From: Phenylobacterium sp. SCN 70-31
GTDB taxonomy: Bacteria > Pseudomonadota > Alphaproteobacteria > Caulobacterales > Caulobacteraceae
NCBI RefSeq assembly: GCF_001724605.1
Contig: NZ_MEEX01000019.1
Span: forward strand, 56,416-120,415
Reading direction: 5' to 3'
DNA length: 64,000 nt
Shown here: positions 17,867 to 25,632 of the stretch, piece by piece
How the letters are laid out: each line of letters opens with the position of its first letter
Position numbering within the stretch: position 1 is the stretch's first letter
Translations under genes and position numbers: made by a program
The notes under the pieces: model-generated
What the model saw: the letters and a program-made list of their open reading frames with translations, nothing else
Database searches by the model: none
Told to the model about the DNA's origin: nothing

Positions 17867-18389
17867 CGTAATCGGGATACCCGGCGTCTCGCGGCGAGAT
17901 CAACTGCGGCCGCATCGGCCAGGCGATCCCGAAGGCCGGGTCGTCCCAGCGGACGCCCGCTTCGAAGCCCGGCCGGTAGGCGGGAGCGATCTGGTAGAGG
18001 ACGTCGGTGTCGGGTTCCAGCGTGAGGAAGCCGTGAGCGACCCCTTCGCCGATATAGAGGCCCACGAGATTGTCGGCGGAGAGTTCGACGCCGATCCATC
18101 GGCGGAAGGTGGGGCTGCCGCGGCGCAGGTCGATGGCGACGTCGAAGACTCGGCCGCGCGTGACGCGCACCAGCTTGGTTTCCGCGTGGGGGGCGGCCTG
18201 GTAGTGCATGCCACGGAGCGTGCCGACGCGCGGATTGCGCGAGACGCTGGTCTGGACCGGGGCGAAGGGAGCGCCGGCGGCGGCGAATTCGTCGGGGCAG
18301 TGCAGGCGCGCGAAGAGGCCGCGGTCGTCAGCATGCGGCTCGGCCTCGACCCTGACCACGCCGGCGATCGGGGTCGGGACAAACCGCAC
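17853..18389 (-). CDS. dTDP-4-dehydrorhamnose 3,5-epimerase-like cupin (RfbC family)
   Basis: A 178-residue RfbC-fold protein of normal length. It carries the family blocks 'DDRGLFARLHCPDEFAA', 'NPRVGTLRGMHYQAAPHAETKLVRVTRGRVFDVAIDLR' (including the catalytic His of 'GMHYQ') and 'GLYIGEGVAHGFLTLEPDTDVLYQIA'. RfbC enzymes epimerise C3 and/or C5 of 4-keto-6-deoxy sugars. The adjacent CDP-glucose genes and the absence of rfbA/rfbB suggest a CDP-linked substrate rather than dTDP. The start is GTG at 18387-18389, touching the stop of the methyltransferase gene. Whether one or both centres are inverted is unknown. Confidence 0.88.
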   Translation of the reverse strand: MRFVPTPIAGVVRVEAEPHADDRGLFARLHCPDEFAAAGAPFAPVQTSVSRNPRVGTLRGMHYQAAPHAETKLVRVTRGRVFDVAIDLRRGSPTFRRWIGVELSADNLVGLYIGEGVAHGFLTLEPDTDVLYQIAPAYRPGFEAGVRWDDPAFGIAWPMRPQLISPRDAGYPDYDAED

Positions 18390-19630
18390 TAGTCCAGCAC
18401 CCTGGTTTCGGGCGAGGCGACGACGAACCGGCCGCCCCAGTCGCCGATGAAGGCGAGTTGGCGGACGATCTCGTCCTGGAGGTTCCAGGGCAGGATGACG
18501 ACGTAATCGGGCCGCGTGGTCCGTACGGCGTCGGGCGCCTTGATGGGGACGTGACTGCCGGGGAGGTACCGGCCCTGCTTCGCGGGATTGGCGTCGTAGA
18601 CCTCGACGATGTCATCGCGCGTGACGCCGCACCGGTTCAGGAAGGTGTTGCCCTTGGCCGCCGCGCCATAGGCGGCCACTGCCCGGCCCTCGTCCCGGGC
18701 GTCCGACAGGAAGGCCCGGAAGCTGTCGCAGACCGCCTCCACCCGCGCCGCGAAGCCGTCGTAGGTCTCCGCCACGCCCAGGCCAGCGTCGGCCTCAGTG
18801 GCGCGCAGCGCCCGCAGGGCTTCGGTCTCGGCATGGTCGGCCGCCTCGTGACAGCAGAACAGCCGCAGCGAACCGCCGTGGGTGGCCAGCAGCTCCACGT
18901 CGAAGGGCCGCAGCCCGTGCGCCCGCAGCACCTGCTCCACCGCCAGCAGCGACAGGTACGAGTAGTGCTCGTGGTAGATGGTGTCGAACTGGACCTTCTC
19001 GATCAGGTTCAGGAGGTGCGGGAACTCGAAGGTCAGCACGCCCTGCGGCTTCAGCACCTTGGGGAAGCCGGCCATGAAGGCGTTGAGGTCGGGCACGTGG
19101 GCCAGGACGTTGTTGGCCGCCATCAGATCGGCGCGGTCGCCCCGCGCGGCCAGAGCGCCCCCGGTCTCGGCGTTGAAGAAGACCACGTCCGTCCGCACGC
19201 CGATGGCGCGGGCCGCCTCGGCCGTGTTGGCCGTAGGCTCGACGCCCAGGACCGGGACGCCCCGGGCCAGGAAGTGCTTGAGGAGGTAACCATCGTTGCT
19301 GGCCACCTCGACCACCAGCGAATCGGGACCCAGCCCGAACCGCGCGATCATCGCCTCGGCGTAGCGGCGGGCGTGCTCGACCCAGCCCGACGAGAACGAC
19401 GAGAAGTAGGCGTAGCCCGCATCGAAAATCGCCTCGGCCGGGACCTCATGATCGGCCTGGACCAGGAAGCAGCGGTCGCAGACGCGCGTGTGCAGCGGGA
19501 AGACCGGCTCGTTCCCCGCCGCCAGTTGCTCGGGCGTGAGGTAGCTGTTGGCCAGGGGCTGCTCGCCCAGGTCGAGGAAGGTGCGGGTCAGAGGCGCCCG
19601 GCAGAAGCGGCAAAGTGGCGGGTTGGTCAT
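18389..19630 (-). CDS. NDP-sugar C-methyltransferase (SAM-dependent, TylC3-like)
   Basis: A 413-residue protein with the three-part layout of sugar C-methyltransferases. An N-terminal zinc-binding region has Cys pairs 'CRFC' (7-10) and 'CDRC' (about 50-53). A SAM domain follows with 'VVEVASNDGYLLKHF', and a C-terminal domain with 'AVAAYGAAAKGNTFLN'. The segment 'DTIYHEHYSYLSL' matches the active-site His/Tyr region of TylC3-type enzymes, which methylate C3 of 4-keto-6-deoxy sugars. ATG 19630 overlaps the stop of rfbG. An in-frame extension upstream to 20005 lies inside rfbG and was rejected. Together with rfbF/rfbG this predicts a CDP-linked branched sugar. Confidence 0.9.
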   Translation of the reverse strand: MTNPPLCRFCRAPLTRTFLDLGEQPLANSYLTPEQLAAGNEPVFPLHTRVCDRCFLVQADHEVPAEAIFDAGYAYFSSFSSGWVEHARRYAEAMIARFGLGPDSLVVEVASNDGYLLKHFLARGVPVLGVEPTANTAEAARAIGVRTDVVFFNAETGGALAARGDRADLMAANNVLAHVPDLNAFMAGFPKVLKPQGVLTFEFPHLLNLIEKVQFDTIYHEHYSYLSLLAVEQVLRAHGLRPFDVELLATHGGSLRLFCCHEAADHAETEALRALRATEADAGLGVAETYDGFAARVEAVCDSFRAFLSDARDEGRAVAAYGAAAKGNTFLNRCGVTRDDIVEVYDANPAKQGRYLPGSHVPIKAPDAVRTTRPDYVVILPWNLQDEIVRQLAFIGDWGGRFVVASPETRVLD

Positions 19631-20673
19631 GCGCGGGCTTGGTACCCTTCGATCTGCTCCAGGCACAAGGCGCGCGCATCGGCGCCGGCCGCCTGTCGCG
19701 CGTACCAGTCCATGGTGAGCCGGACGGCTTCGGCCGCGTCCAGACGGCTCTCGAAGCCCAGGGCGGTTCGGGCCAGAGTGGCGTCGATGGCCAGCGCGCG
19801 CGCTTCCAGGGAGTTCGCGTCGGATTCGTGACGCCAGGGGCGCCCGCCCAAGGCCTCGACGCCCAGGGTCGCCAGTTCGCCCACCGTCACCTCGGCCCCG
19901 CCGGGACGCGGCCCGAAATTGAGCGCCCGCGGCGTGTCGGGACGCGTGGCCAGCGCCTCCAGGTGGGCGAAGTAGCCGGCCAGACAGTCCAGCACGTGCT
20001 GCCAAGGCCGGGTCGCCTCGGGATGGCGGAGGGTCACCGCCTCGCCGGCTCGCGCCGCGCGCACGATGTCGACCACCAGGCGGTCGCGCGAGAAGTCGCC
20101 GCCGCCGATGACGTTGCCGCCGCGCGCGGTGGCCACCGCCACCTGGGGGAAATAGCTGCGGGCGAAGCTCTGGACCACGATCTCGGCGGCCGCCTTCGAG
20201 GCCGAGTAAGGGTCCTTTCCCCCCAGCCGGTCACCCTCGGCGAAGGCCCGGCCGCCGTCGTCGTTGGCGTAGACCTTGTCCGACGTGATGGTCAGGACGG
20301 CCTTCAGGTCGGGGCGGCCACGCAGGGCCTGCAGCAGCCGCGCCGTGCCCATGACGTTGGTGTCGAAAGCGGCCACGGGATCCTCGATCGCGGTGCGCAC
20401 GATCGCCTGGGCCGCCATGTGCAGGACGAGGTCGAAGGTCTTTCCCGCCAGCGCCCGGTCGATCGCGGCCGGATCGCGGATGTCGCCGAACCGCGAGTCG
20501 ACGCCCCGCTCGACGGCCGCCATCTCGAACAGGCTGGGCGTCTGGTCGGGCGGGAGGGCGAGGCCGGTCACCTCCGCCCCCATTTGGGACAACCAAAGGG
20601 CGGCCCACGAGCCCTTGAAGCCCGTGTGGCCGGTTAGCAGGACCCGCTTGCCGGTCCAGAACCCCGGGGTCAC
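19627..20673 (-). CDS. rfbG: CDP-glucose 4,6-dehydratase
   Basis: A 348-residue extended SDR. It converts CDP-glucose to CDP-4-keto-6-deoxyglucose with bound NAD+. The nucleotide motif is 'LLTGHTGFKGSWAALWL' at residues ~11-27, the active site shows 'TSDKVY' and 'YSASKAAAE', and 'GNVIGGGDFSRDRLVVDIVRA' plus 'RPWQHVLDCLAGY' are typical of RfbG rather than RfbB. A longer frame to 20703 exists, but GTG at 20671-20673 overlaps the rfbF stop (GTGA) and places the Rossmann start at the usual distance. It lies directly downstream of its substrate-producing gene. Confidence 0.95.
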   Translation of the reverse strand: MTPGFWTGKRVLLTGHTGFKGSWAALWLSQMGAEVTGLALPPDQTPSLFEMAAVERGVDSRFGDIRDPAAIDRALAGKTFDLVLHMAAQAIVRTAIEDPVAAFDTNVMGTARLLQALRGRPDLKAVLTITSDKVYANDDGGRAFAEGDRLGGKDPYSASKAAAEIVVQSFARSYFPQVAVATARGGNVIGGGDFSRDRLVVDIVRAARAGEAVTLRHPEATRPWQHVLDCLAGYFAHLEALATRPDTPRALNFGPRPGGAEVTVGELATLGVEALGGRPWRHESDANSLEARALAIDATLARTALGFESRLDAAEAVRLTMDWYARQAAGADARALCLEQIEGYQARA

Positions 20674-21437
20674 CGTCGCCACGGCGCCTCGCCCGAGGCC
20701 CACAGCGCCTCCAGGACGTTCTTGTCGCGCAGGGTGTCCATGGCGGCCCAGAAGCCGTCGTGACGGAACGCCATGAGCTGGCCGTCGGCGGCGAGGCCCT
20801 CCAGCGGCTCGCGTTCCCAGATCGTGGGATCGCCGTCGATCCGGTCCAGCACCGCGGGATTCAGGACGAAGAAACCGCCGTTGATCAGTCCCTGGTCGCC
20901 CGGGGGCTTCTCCACGAAGCGATCGACGCGGCCGTCCTGGATATCCAGCGCCCCGAAGCGACCCGGAGGGGCCACGGCGGTGATCGTGGCCTCGCGGCCG
21001 TGGGCTTCATGGAACGCCAGGAGGGCGGGGAGGTCCACGTCGGACACGCCGTCGCCGTAGGTCATGAAGAAGGGCTGGCCCGGCTCGAGATACTTCGCTA
21101 CCCGCTTGAGGCGGCCGCCGGTCATGGTCTCGGCGCCCGTCTCGACCAGGGTCACCTTCCAGGGTTCGTGATTGGTGGCGTGGTACTCCAACGCGCCCGT
21201 GGCCATGTCGACCGTCAGATCCGCGTTGTGCAGCACGTAGTTGGCGAAATACTCCTTCACCACATAGCCGCGGTAGCCGAGGCAGACGATGAAGTCGTCG
21301 AAGCCGTGGTGGGCGTAGTGGCGCATGATGTGCCAGAGGATCGGCCGGCCGCCGATCTCGATCATCGGCTTGGGCTTGAACTGGCTCTCTTCGGAGATGC
21401 GCGTTCCCAGGCCGCCGGCCAGGATCACGGTCTTCAC
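20670..21437 (-). CDS. rfbF: Glucose-1-phosphate cytidylyltransferase
   Basis: A 255-residue nucleotidyltransferase that makes CDP-glucose from CTP and glucose 1-phosphate. The N-terminal 'KTVILAGGLGTRISEESQFKPKPMIEIGG' is the RfbF signature (with EES rather than the ExT/S pattern of RfbA/GalU). 'FMTYGDGVSDVD' contains the metal-binding Asp, and 'VAPPGRFGALDI' and 'INGGFFVLNP' are further family blocks. The start is GTG at 21435-21437. It is the first gene of a seven-gene minus-strand operon, and the ~158-bp gap to the divergent sulfotransferase gene should contain the promoter. Confidence 0.95.
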   Translation of the reverse strand: MKTVILAGGLGTRISEESQFKPKPMIEIGGRPILWHIMRHYAHHGFDDFIVCLGYRGYVVKEYFANYVLHNADLTVDMATGALEYHATNHEPWKVTLVETGAETMTGGRLKRVAKYLEPGQPFFMTYGDGVSDVDLPALLAFHEAHGREATITAVAPPGRFGALDIQDGRVDRFVEKPPGDQGLINGGFFVLNPAVLDRIDGDPTIWEREPLEGLAADGQLMAFRHDGFWAAMDTLRDKNVLEALWASGEAPWRR

Positions 21438-21595
21438 AGGATCACCCCGCTCACAGCAACACCGTCTTCATGCATCCGCCCCGTGGCGCGCGGGGTCGAA
21501 GGACTCGGGGCCGCGCGGGTTCACGTCGTCTTAGCGGCTCCGAGCGCGCGCCAGAAGCCCCTTGCCCGAAACGCCGCTACGGGGGATGGGACGGC

Positions 21596-22342
21596 ATGGC
21601 CGCGCCGCCCCTTGTCAGCTTCCTGATCGCCGGCGTCCAGAAGGGCGGCACGACCGCCCTCTTCGACTATCTCGGCGACTACGGCGACATGGCCTTGCCG
21701 GCCGAAAAGGAGCTTCATTTCTTCGATGACGAGGGCGTGGACTGGTCGGCGCCAGACTATGCTCCCTACCACGCCCGCTTCCCCATGCCGGACGGACGCC
21801 CGCGAGGCGAAGCCACGCCGATCTATACCTACTGGCCGAACAGCCTCGAACGGATCGCCGCCTACAATCCGGCCATGCGACTGATCGTGGTGATGCGCGA
21901 CCCCATTCAGCGGGCCTGGTCGCACTGGCGCATGGAGTACGCCCGCGGCGTGGAGACGCGCCCCTTCGCCTGGTGCGTCCGCGAAGGGCGACAGCGGCTG
22001 TTCCAGACCGAACCCTGGGGCCACCATCGCGAGTTCAGCTACGTGGAGCGCGGCTTCTACGGTGAGCAGGCCGAGCGGCTCCTGGGCCTGTTCCCACGCG
22101 AGCAGTTGCTGTTCCTCCGATCCGAGGACCTTCGGCGGCAGGGCGGCGCGACCCTGGACAGGGTGCGGGACTTCCTGGGTCTGGCGCCCGCCGCGACGCC
22201 CGCGTCCCGCGAATCACACGTGGGGCGGTCGGCGGACTATCCTTCCGTGCTCACGAGCGAGGACGTCGCCCACCTGCGACTGGTCTACGCCCGCGACGCC
22301 GAACGACTGGCCGATCTGACGGGTGTCCGCTTCGAGACCTGA
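21596..22342 (+). CDS. Sulfotransferase family protein (PAPS-dependent)
   Basis: A 248-residue sulfotransferase. 'FLIAGVQKGGTTALFDYL' near the N-terminus is the 5'-phosphosulfate-binding loop and 'LIVVMRDPIQRAWSHWRMEYARG' the 3'-phosphate-binding motif of PAPS enzymes; 'EKELHFFDDE' is a block shared with carbohydrate (heparan-type) sulfotransferases. ATG 21596 follows a GGGGGA ribosome site and begins the homology. Lying between a CDP-sugar operon and surface-secretion genes, it probably sulfates a sugar of an exported glycan. The acceptor is inferred from context only. Confidence 0.85.
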   Translation: MAAPPLVSFLIAGVQKGGTTALFDYLGDYGDMALPAEKELHFFDDEGVDWSAPDYAPYHARFPMPDGRPRGEATPIYTYWPNSLERIAAYNPAMRLIVVMRDPIQRAWSHWRMEYARGVETRPFAWCVREGRQRLFQTEPWGHHREFSYVERGFYGEQAERLLGLFPREQLLFLRSEDLRRQGGATLDRVRDFLGLAPAATPASRESHVGRSADYPSVLTSEDVAHLRLVYARDAERLADLTGVRFET

Positions 22343-22383
22343 CGGCCATACATTGGCCCCGGCGTTCCCGAAGGAGTCGCATC

Positions 22384-23388
22384 ATGCGCCGCGCGCTCCT
22401 CCTCCGCACCACCTTCGCCATTGGCGCGTCGGCGGCCCTGGCCGCGCCGGTGACCGCCCAGCCCCCCGGCGCCCCGTCACTGGCCTTTCCCGTCGCCTGT
22501 CAGCCCGGCCGGACCTGCGAGATCCAGCACTACGTCGATCGGGATCCCGGTCCCGGCGTGCGTGATCATCGCTGCGGGACCATGACCTACGAGGGGCACA
22601 ACGGCGTCGACATCCGTCTGCCCGACCTCGCGGCGCAGCGTCGGGGCGTCGCGGTGCTGGCTGCGGCCCCAGGGCGCGTGCGGGCCGTACGCGACGGCAA
22701 ACCCGACATCTCGGTGAAGGCCGTGGGCGCGCCGTCGGTCGCGGGCGAAGAGTGCGGCAACGGCGTGGCGATCACGCATGCCGGCGGGTGGGAGACGCAG
22801 TACTGCCACATGGCCCGCGGCAGCATCGGCGTGGCCGAGGGACAAGCGGTGGCGGCCGGCGCGCCCCTGGGGCGGATCGGCCTTTCGGGACTGACCGAGT
22901 ATCCGCACCTCCATTTCACCGTGCGGCGCGCCGGCCGGGTCGTCGATCCCTTCCGTCCCGACGCTGGCCAGACCTGCGGCGGCGGGGCGGCGGCGGGTCT
23001 GTGGACGCCCGAGGCGGCGGCCCGGATGCCCTATCGGGCCGGCGCGATCCTCAACACCGGCTTCTCGGCGACCCCCGTGAGCCAGGATCAGATCGAAGGC
23101 GGCGCGATCCGCGCACCCGACGCCGGCGCCGGTGTGCTCGTGGCCTACGCGAGAGCCATCGCGCTCCTGCCGGGCGACGAGGTGGAACTGGATCTCAAGG
23201 GTCCGGACGGTGTCAGCCTGGCGCGCAGCCGGCGGCCCCCGCTGGCCAACTGGCGGGCGCAGGAGATGATTTACGTGGGGAAGAAGCGACCCGCGGCGGG
23301 GTGGCCGCGGGGAATCTATTCCGCCGAGTATCGCGTCTGGCGGAAGGGGACGGTCGTCCTGTCGCGGCGCTTTCAGACGAGGCTGTAG
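22384..23388 (+). CDS. Secreted M23 (LytM-type) metallopeptidase
   Basis: A 334-residue exported protein. It has a Sec signal (MRRALLLRTTFAIGASAALAAPVTAQ, cleavage likely after the AQ) and an M23 domain. 'HNGVDIRL' supplies the HxxxD zinc ligands and 'YPHLHFTVRR' the HxH motif, so the active site looks complete. The C-terminal 100 residues form an unassigned beta-rich domain ('LLPGDEVELDLKGPDGVSLARSRR'). Two Cys pairs (CQPGRTCEI; CG..C) suggest periplasmic disulfides. Such enzymes cut peptidoglycan cross-bridges or process surface proteins. An AAGGAG site precedes the ATG. Confidence 0.88.
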   Translation: MRRALLLRTTFAIGASAALAAPVTAQPPGAPSLAFPVACQPGRTCEIQHYVDRDPGPGVRDHRCGTMTYEGHNGVDIRLPDLAAQRRGVAVLAAAPGRVRAVRDGKPDISVKAVGAPSVAGEECGNGVAITHAGGWETQYCHMARGSIGVAEGQAVAAGAPLGRIGLSGLTEYPHLHFTVRRAGRVVDPFRPDAGQTCGGGAAAGLWTPEAAARMPYRAGAILNTGFSATPVSQDQIEGGAIRAPDAGAGVLVAYARAIALLPGDEVELDLKGPDGVSLARSRRPPLANWRAQEMIYVGKKRPAAGWPRGIYSAEYRVWRKGTVVLSRRFQTRL

Positions 23389-23542
23389 AGCGCGGCCCGA
23401 ACAGATCCTGGCGGTAAGGGCGCCCCATAGTCCGCGGTGGAACGACGCTCAATCGGCGGGCGCTCTGCGGGACACTCGACACGTTCCCGGGGGGAAGGCC
23501 GTGGCATGGCCCCACGGCGACAATCGCGATGATGCATAGCGC

Positions 23543-23574
23543 AAAAGAAAAGGGCCGCCCCGAGGGGCGGCCCG
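23543..23574 (-). terminator. Rho-independent terminator of the RTX gene
   Basis: A near-perfect GC stem (GGGCCGCCCC at 23552-23561 with GGGGCGGCCC at 23564-23573) is followed, read on the minus strand, by TTTTCTTTT. It begins about 28 bases past the RTX stop, in the right orientation to end that transcript. The rest of the ~210-bp gap to the M23 gene shows nothing else recognisable. Confidence 0.85.
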
Positions 23575-23601
23575 ATCCTTGTTCAGCTCATCGTTCGGAC
23601 G

Positions 23602-25422
23602 TTAGACGCCGACGATGTTCGACGCGCTGATGTCGGCCAGGGTGCGGCCCACCAGCACGACCGCGTCTTCCGCCGTGCCGTTGTTGGCGCCGGTGTCCGC
23701 GAAGACCACGACGTTCGTGCCGACCTGGATCACCACGTAGTCGATGACGCCGCCCGCGATCTGGGCGTCGGCAAGGAGCTTCGCCGCGTCGTAGGTGCTG
23801 GCCGACAGTTCGATGTAGTTCGAACCTTCGGTCGCAGCGCCCAGGCCGTTGAAGCGGAGGGTGTCCACCGTCTCCCAGTCGAGGATCTGATCCAGCGAAC
23901 CAGCGGTGACGCCGGAGTCGCCCGAAGCGAACACGAAGCGGTCAGCGCCATTGCCACCGGACAGGAAGTCGGTGCCCGCACCGCCCACGATGGTGTCGTT
24001 GCCGTCACCACCTTGCACGGTGTCGTTGCCGGCTCCGCCGATCACGCTGTCGTTGCCGCCGCCAGCGTCGATCTGGTCGTTGTCGGCGCCGCCATCGAGG
24101 GTGTCGTTGCCTTCACCGCCCGAGACGACGTCGTTGCCGGCGCCAGCGATGACGCTGTCGTTGCCGGCGCCCGCGCTGATGGTGTCGTTGCCGGCGCCCG
24201 CGTCGGCGGTGTCGTTGCCATCGCCGAGGGTGACGGTGTCGTTGCCAGCGCCCGCGGTGACGTTGTCGTTGCCAGCGCCCGCATCGACCGTGTTCGCGCC
24301 GTCACCGGCCACGATGGTGTCGTTGCCGTCGCCGCCGTCGATGTTGTCGTTTCCGGCTCCGGCGGTGATGTCATCGTTGCCGATGCCGCCGCTGACGGTG
24401 TTGTTGCCCGCACCGGCGTCGATCGTGTCGTTGCCGTCTTCACCGAAGACGCGGTCGTTGCCGCCGCCCGTAGCGATGGAGTCATCGCCCAGGTTGCCGT
24501 TGAACACGCCGCCCGCCGTAGCCGCCGAGGCGTCGATCACATCGTTGCCCTGGCCGCCGAGGACGGTCAGGTTGGCGCTGGTGCTGGTGGCGGTGACGGT
24601 GTCATCGCCGGCGCCGCCCTGGACGAAGCCCGCACCGGTGAACGTGATGTCGTCCGCGCCCGCGCCGCCCTGGATGTTCACGACGCCAGCCGTGGCCGTG
24701 ATCGTGTCGTTGCCGTCGCCGCCATCGACCGTGACCGAGTTGGTCGCGCCGCTGGTGGCGTTGATCGTGTCGTCGCCGGCTTCACCGAAGATCTGGTCGT
24801 TGCCGCCGCTGCCGGTGAGCGAGTCGTTGCCGAGGTTGCCGTTGATGAAGTCGTCGCCGGCGCCGCCGTCGATCACGTCATCGCCTTGGCCACCCAGCAC
24901 GGTGTCGTTGCCCGCGCCACCATTGATGGTGTCGTTGCCGATGTTGCCCTGACCGAAGTCGTTGCCGTCGCCCAGGTCGAGTTCGTCGCTGCCCTGGCCG
25001 CCGTAAGCGGTGTCGTTGCCCGTGCCGCCGACGATGCTGTCATCGCCTTGGTTGCCCTGCAGCACGTCGGCGCCGCCGGCGCCGTTGAGCGTGTCAGCGC
25101 CCGCACCGCCGAACAGGGCGTCACCGCCCGCGCCGCCGGTGCCGGCGTCGTCGCCCGCGCCGCCGATGAACAGCGACGAGCTGTCGGGGAACACGACTTC
25201 ACCGGCCGTGCCGGTCGCGATCGAGTTGCTGAACGTCACCGCGCGGCCCGTGAGGCCCGAGATGATCGTCACCGTCGCGGCGGAGGTCGCCGTCGCGGGA
25301 TTGAAGATCACGGACGTGGTCACCGCACGCTCGCCGACGCCACCAAAGACGAGTACGTCGTTCGCGGCGTTGTAGGCGAGAGCCTGCGCTTCCGTGATCG
25401 TCTCAAAAAGATAAGTCGCCAT
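23602..25422 (-). CDS. RTX (hemolysin-type calcium-binding repeat) secreted protein, S-layer-like
   Basis: A 606-residue acidic, Gly/Asp/Asn-rich protein with no Cys. After an N-terminal region of ~85 residues (MATYLFETITEAQALAYNAA...), roughly forty GGxGxDxxx-type nonapeptides run from ~88 to ~495; these bind calcium in a beta-roll. The last ~110 residues ('DRFVFASGDSG ... AEDAVVLVGRTLADISASNIVGV') form a type I secretion tail. It has no N-terminal signal. The ABC and HlyD genes just upstream on the same strand are its likely exporter. Size, simplicity and neighbouring O-antigen genes recall S-layer proteins such as RsaA, but an adhesin role is also possible. The ribosome site GGAGAG lies before the ATG. 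Confidence 0.88.
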   Translation of the reverse strand: MATYLFETITEAQALAYNAANDVLVFGGVGERAVTTSVIFNPATATSAATVTIISGLTGRAVTFSNSIATGTAGEVVFPDSSSLFIGGAGDDAGTGGAGGDALFGGAGADTLNGAGGADVLQGNQGDDSIVGGTGNDTAYGGQGSDELDLGDGNDFGQGNIGNDTINGGAGNDTVLGGQGDDVIDGGAGDDFINGNLGNDSLTGSGGNDQIFGEAGDDTINATSGATNSVTVDGGDGNDTITATAGVVNIQGGAGADDITFTGAGFVQGGAGDDTVTATSTSANLTVLGGQGNDVIDASAATAGGVFNGNLGDDSIATGGGNDRVFGEDGNDTIDAGAGNNTVSGGIGNDDITAGAGNDNIDGGDGNDTIVAGDGANTVDAGAGNDNVTAGAGNDTVTLGDGNDTADAGAGNDTISAGAGNDSVIAGAGNDVVSGGEGNDTLDGGADNDQIDAGGGNDSVIGGAGNDTVQGGDGNDTIVGGAGTDFLSGGNGADRFVFASGDSGVTAGSLDQILDWETVDTLRFNGLGAATEGSNYIELSASTYDAAKLLADAQIAGGVIDYVVIQVGTNVVVFADTGANNGTAEDAVVLVGRTLADISASNIVGV

Positions 25423-25632
25423 TAGTCTCTCCAGTCTGTGTCACACGGACCCCTGGAACGCTTGACCTCCACTCGCGGCAGAGCATCCCAGCGGTCCATT
25501 ACCCCACGCGCCATAGCACGGCTGCGGCGCAGGTTAGACGAGCCCAAGGGGAGACGTATCGGAACCCCGCCAATTGCGCAACCTGAAAAAGCCCCCGGAA
25601 TCCGAGTGTTCGGCGGTGTGGCGGCGGCGCCT

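Noticed and set aside
19630..20005. N-terminal extension of the C-methyltransferase
   Set aside because: It lies within rfbG in another frame; ATG 19630 overlaps the rfbG stop and starts the zinc-binding domain.
23900..25150. Dense short direct repeats resembling a CRISPR array
   Set aside because: Period and content are those of the Gly-Asp nonapeptide codons inside the RTX gene; there are no distinct spacers.
24013..25425. Long open frame (470 codons) on the plus strand opposite the RTX gene
   Set aside because: It is the mirror of the 27-nt RTX repeat and encodes a low-complexity Val/Ala/Asp series with no family resemblance.
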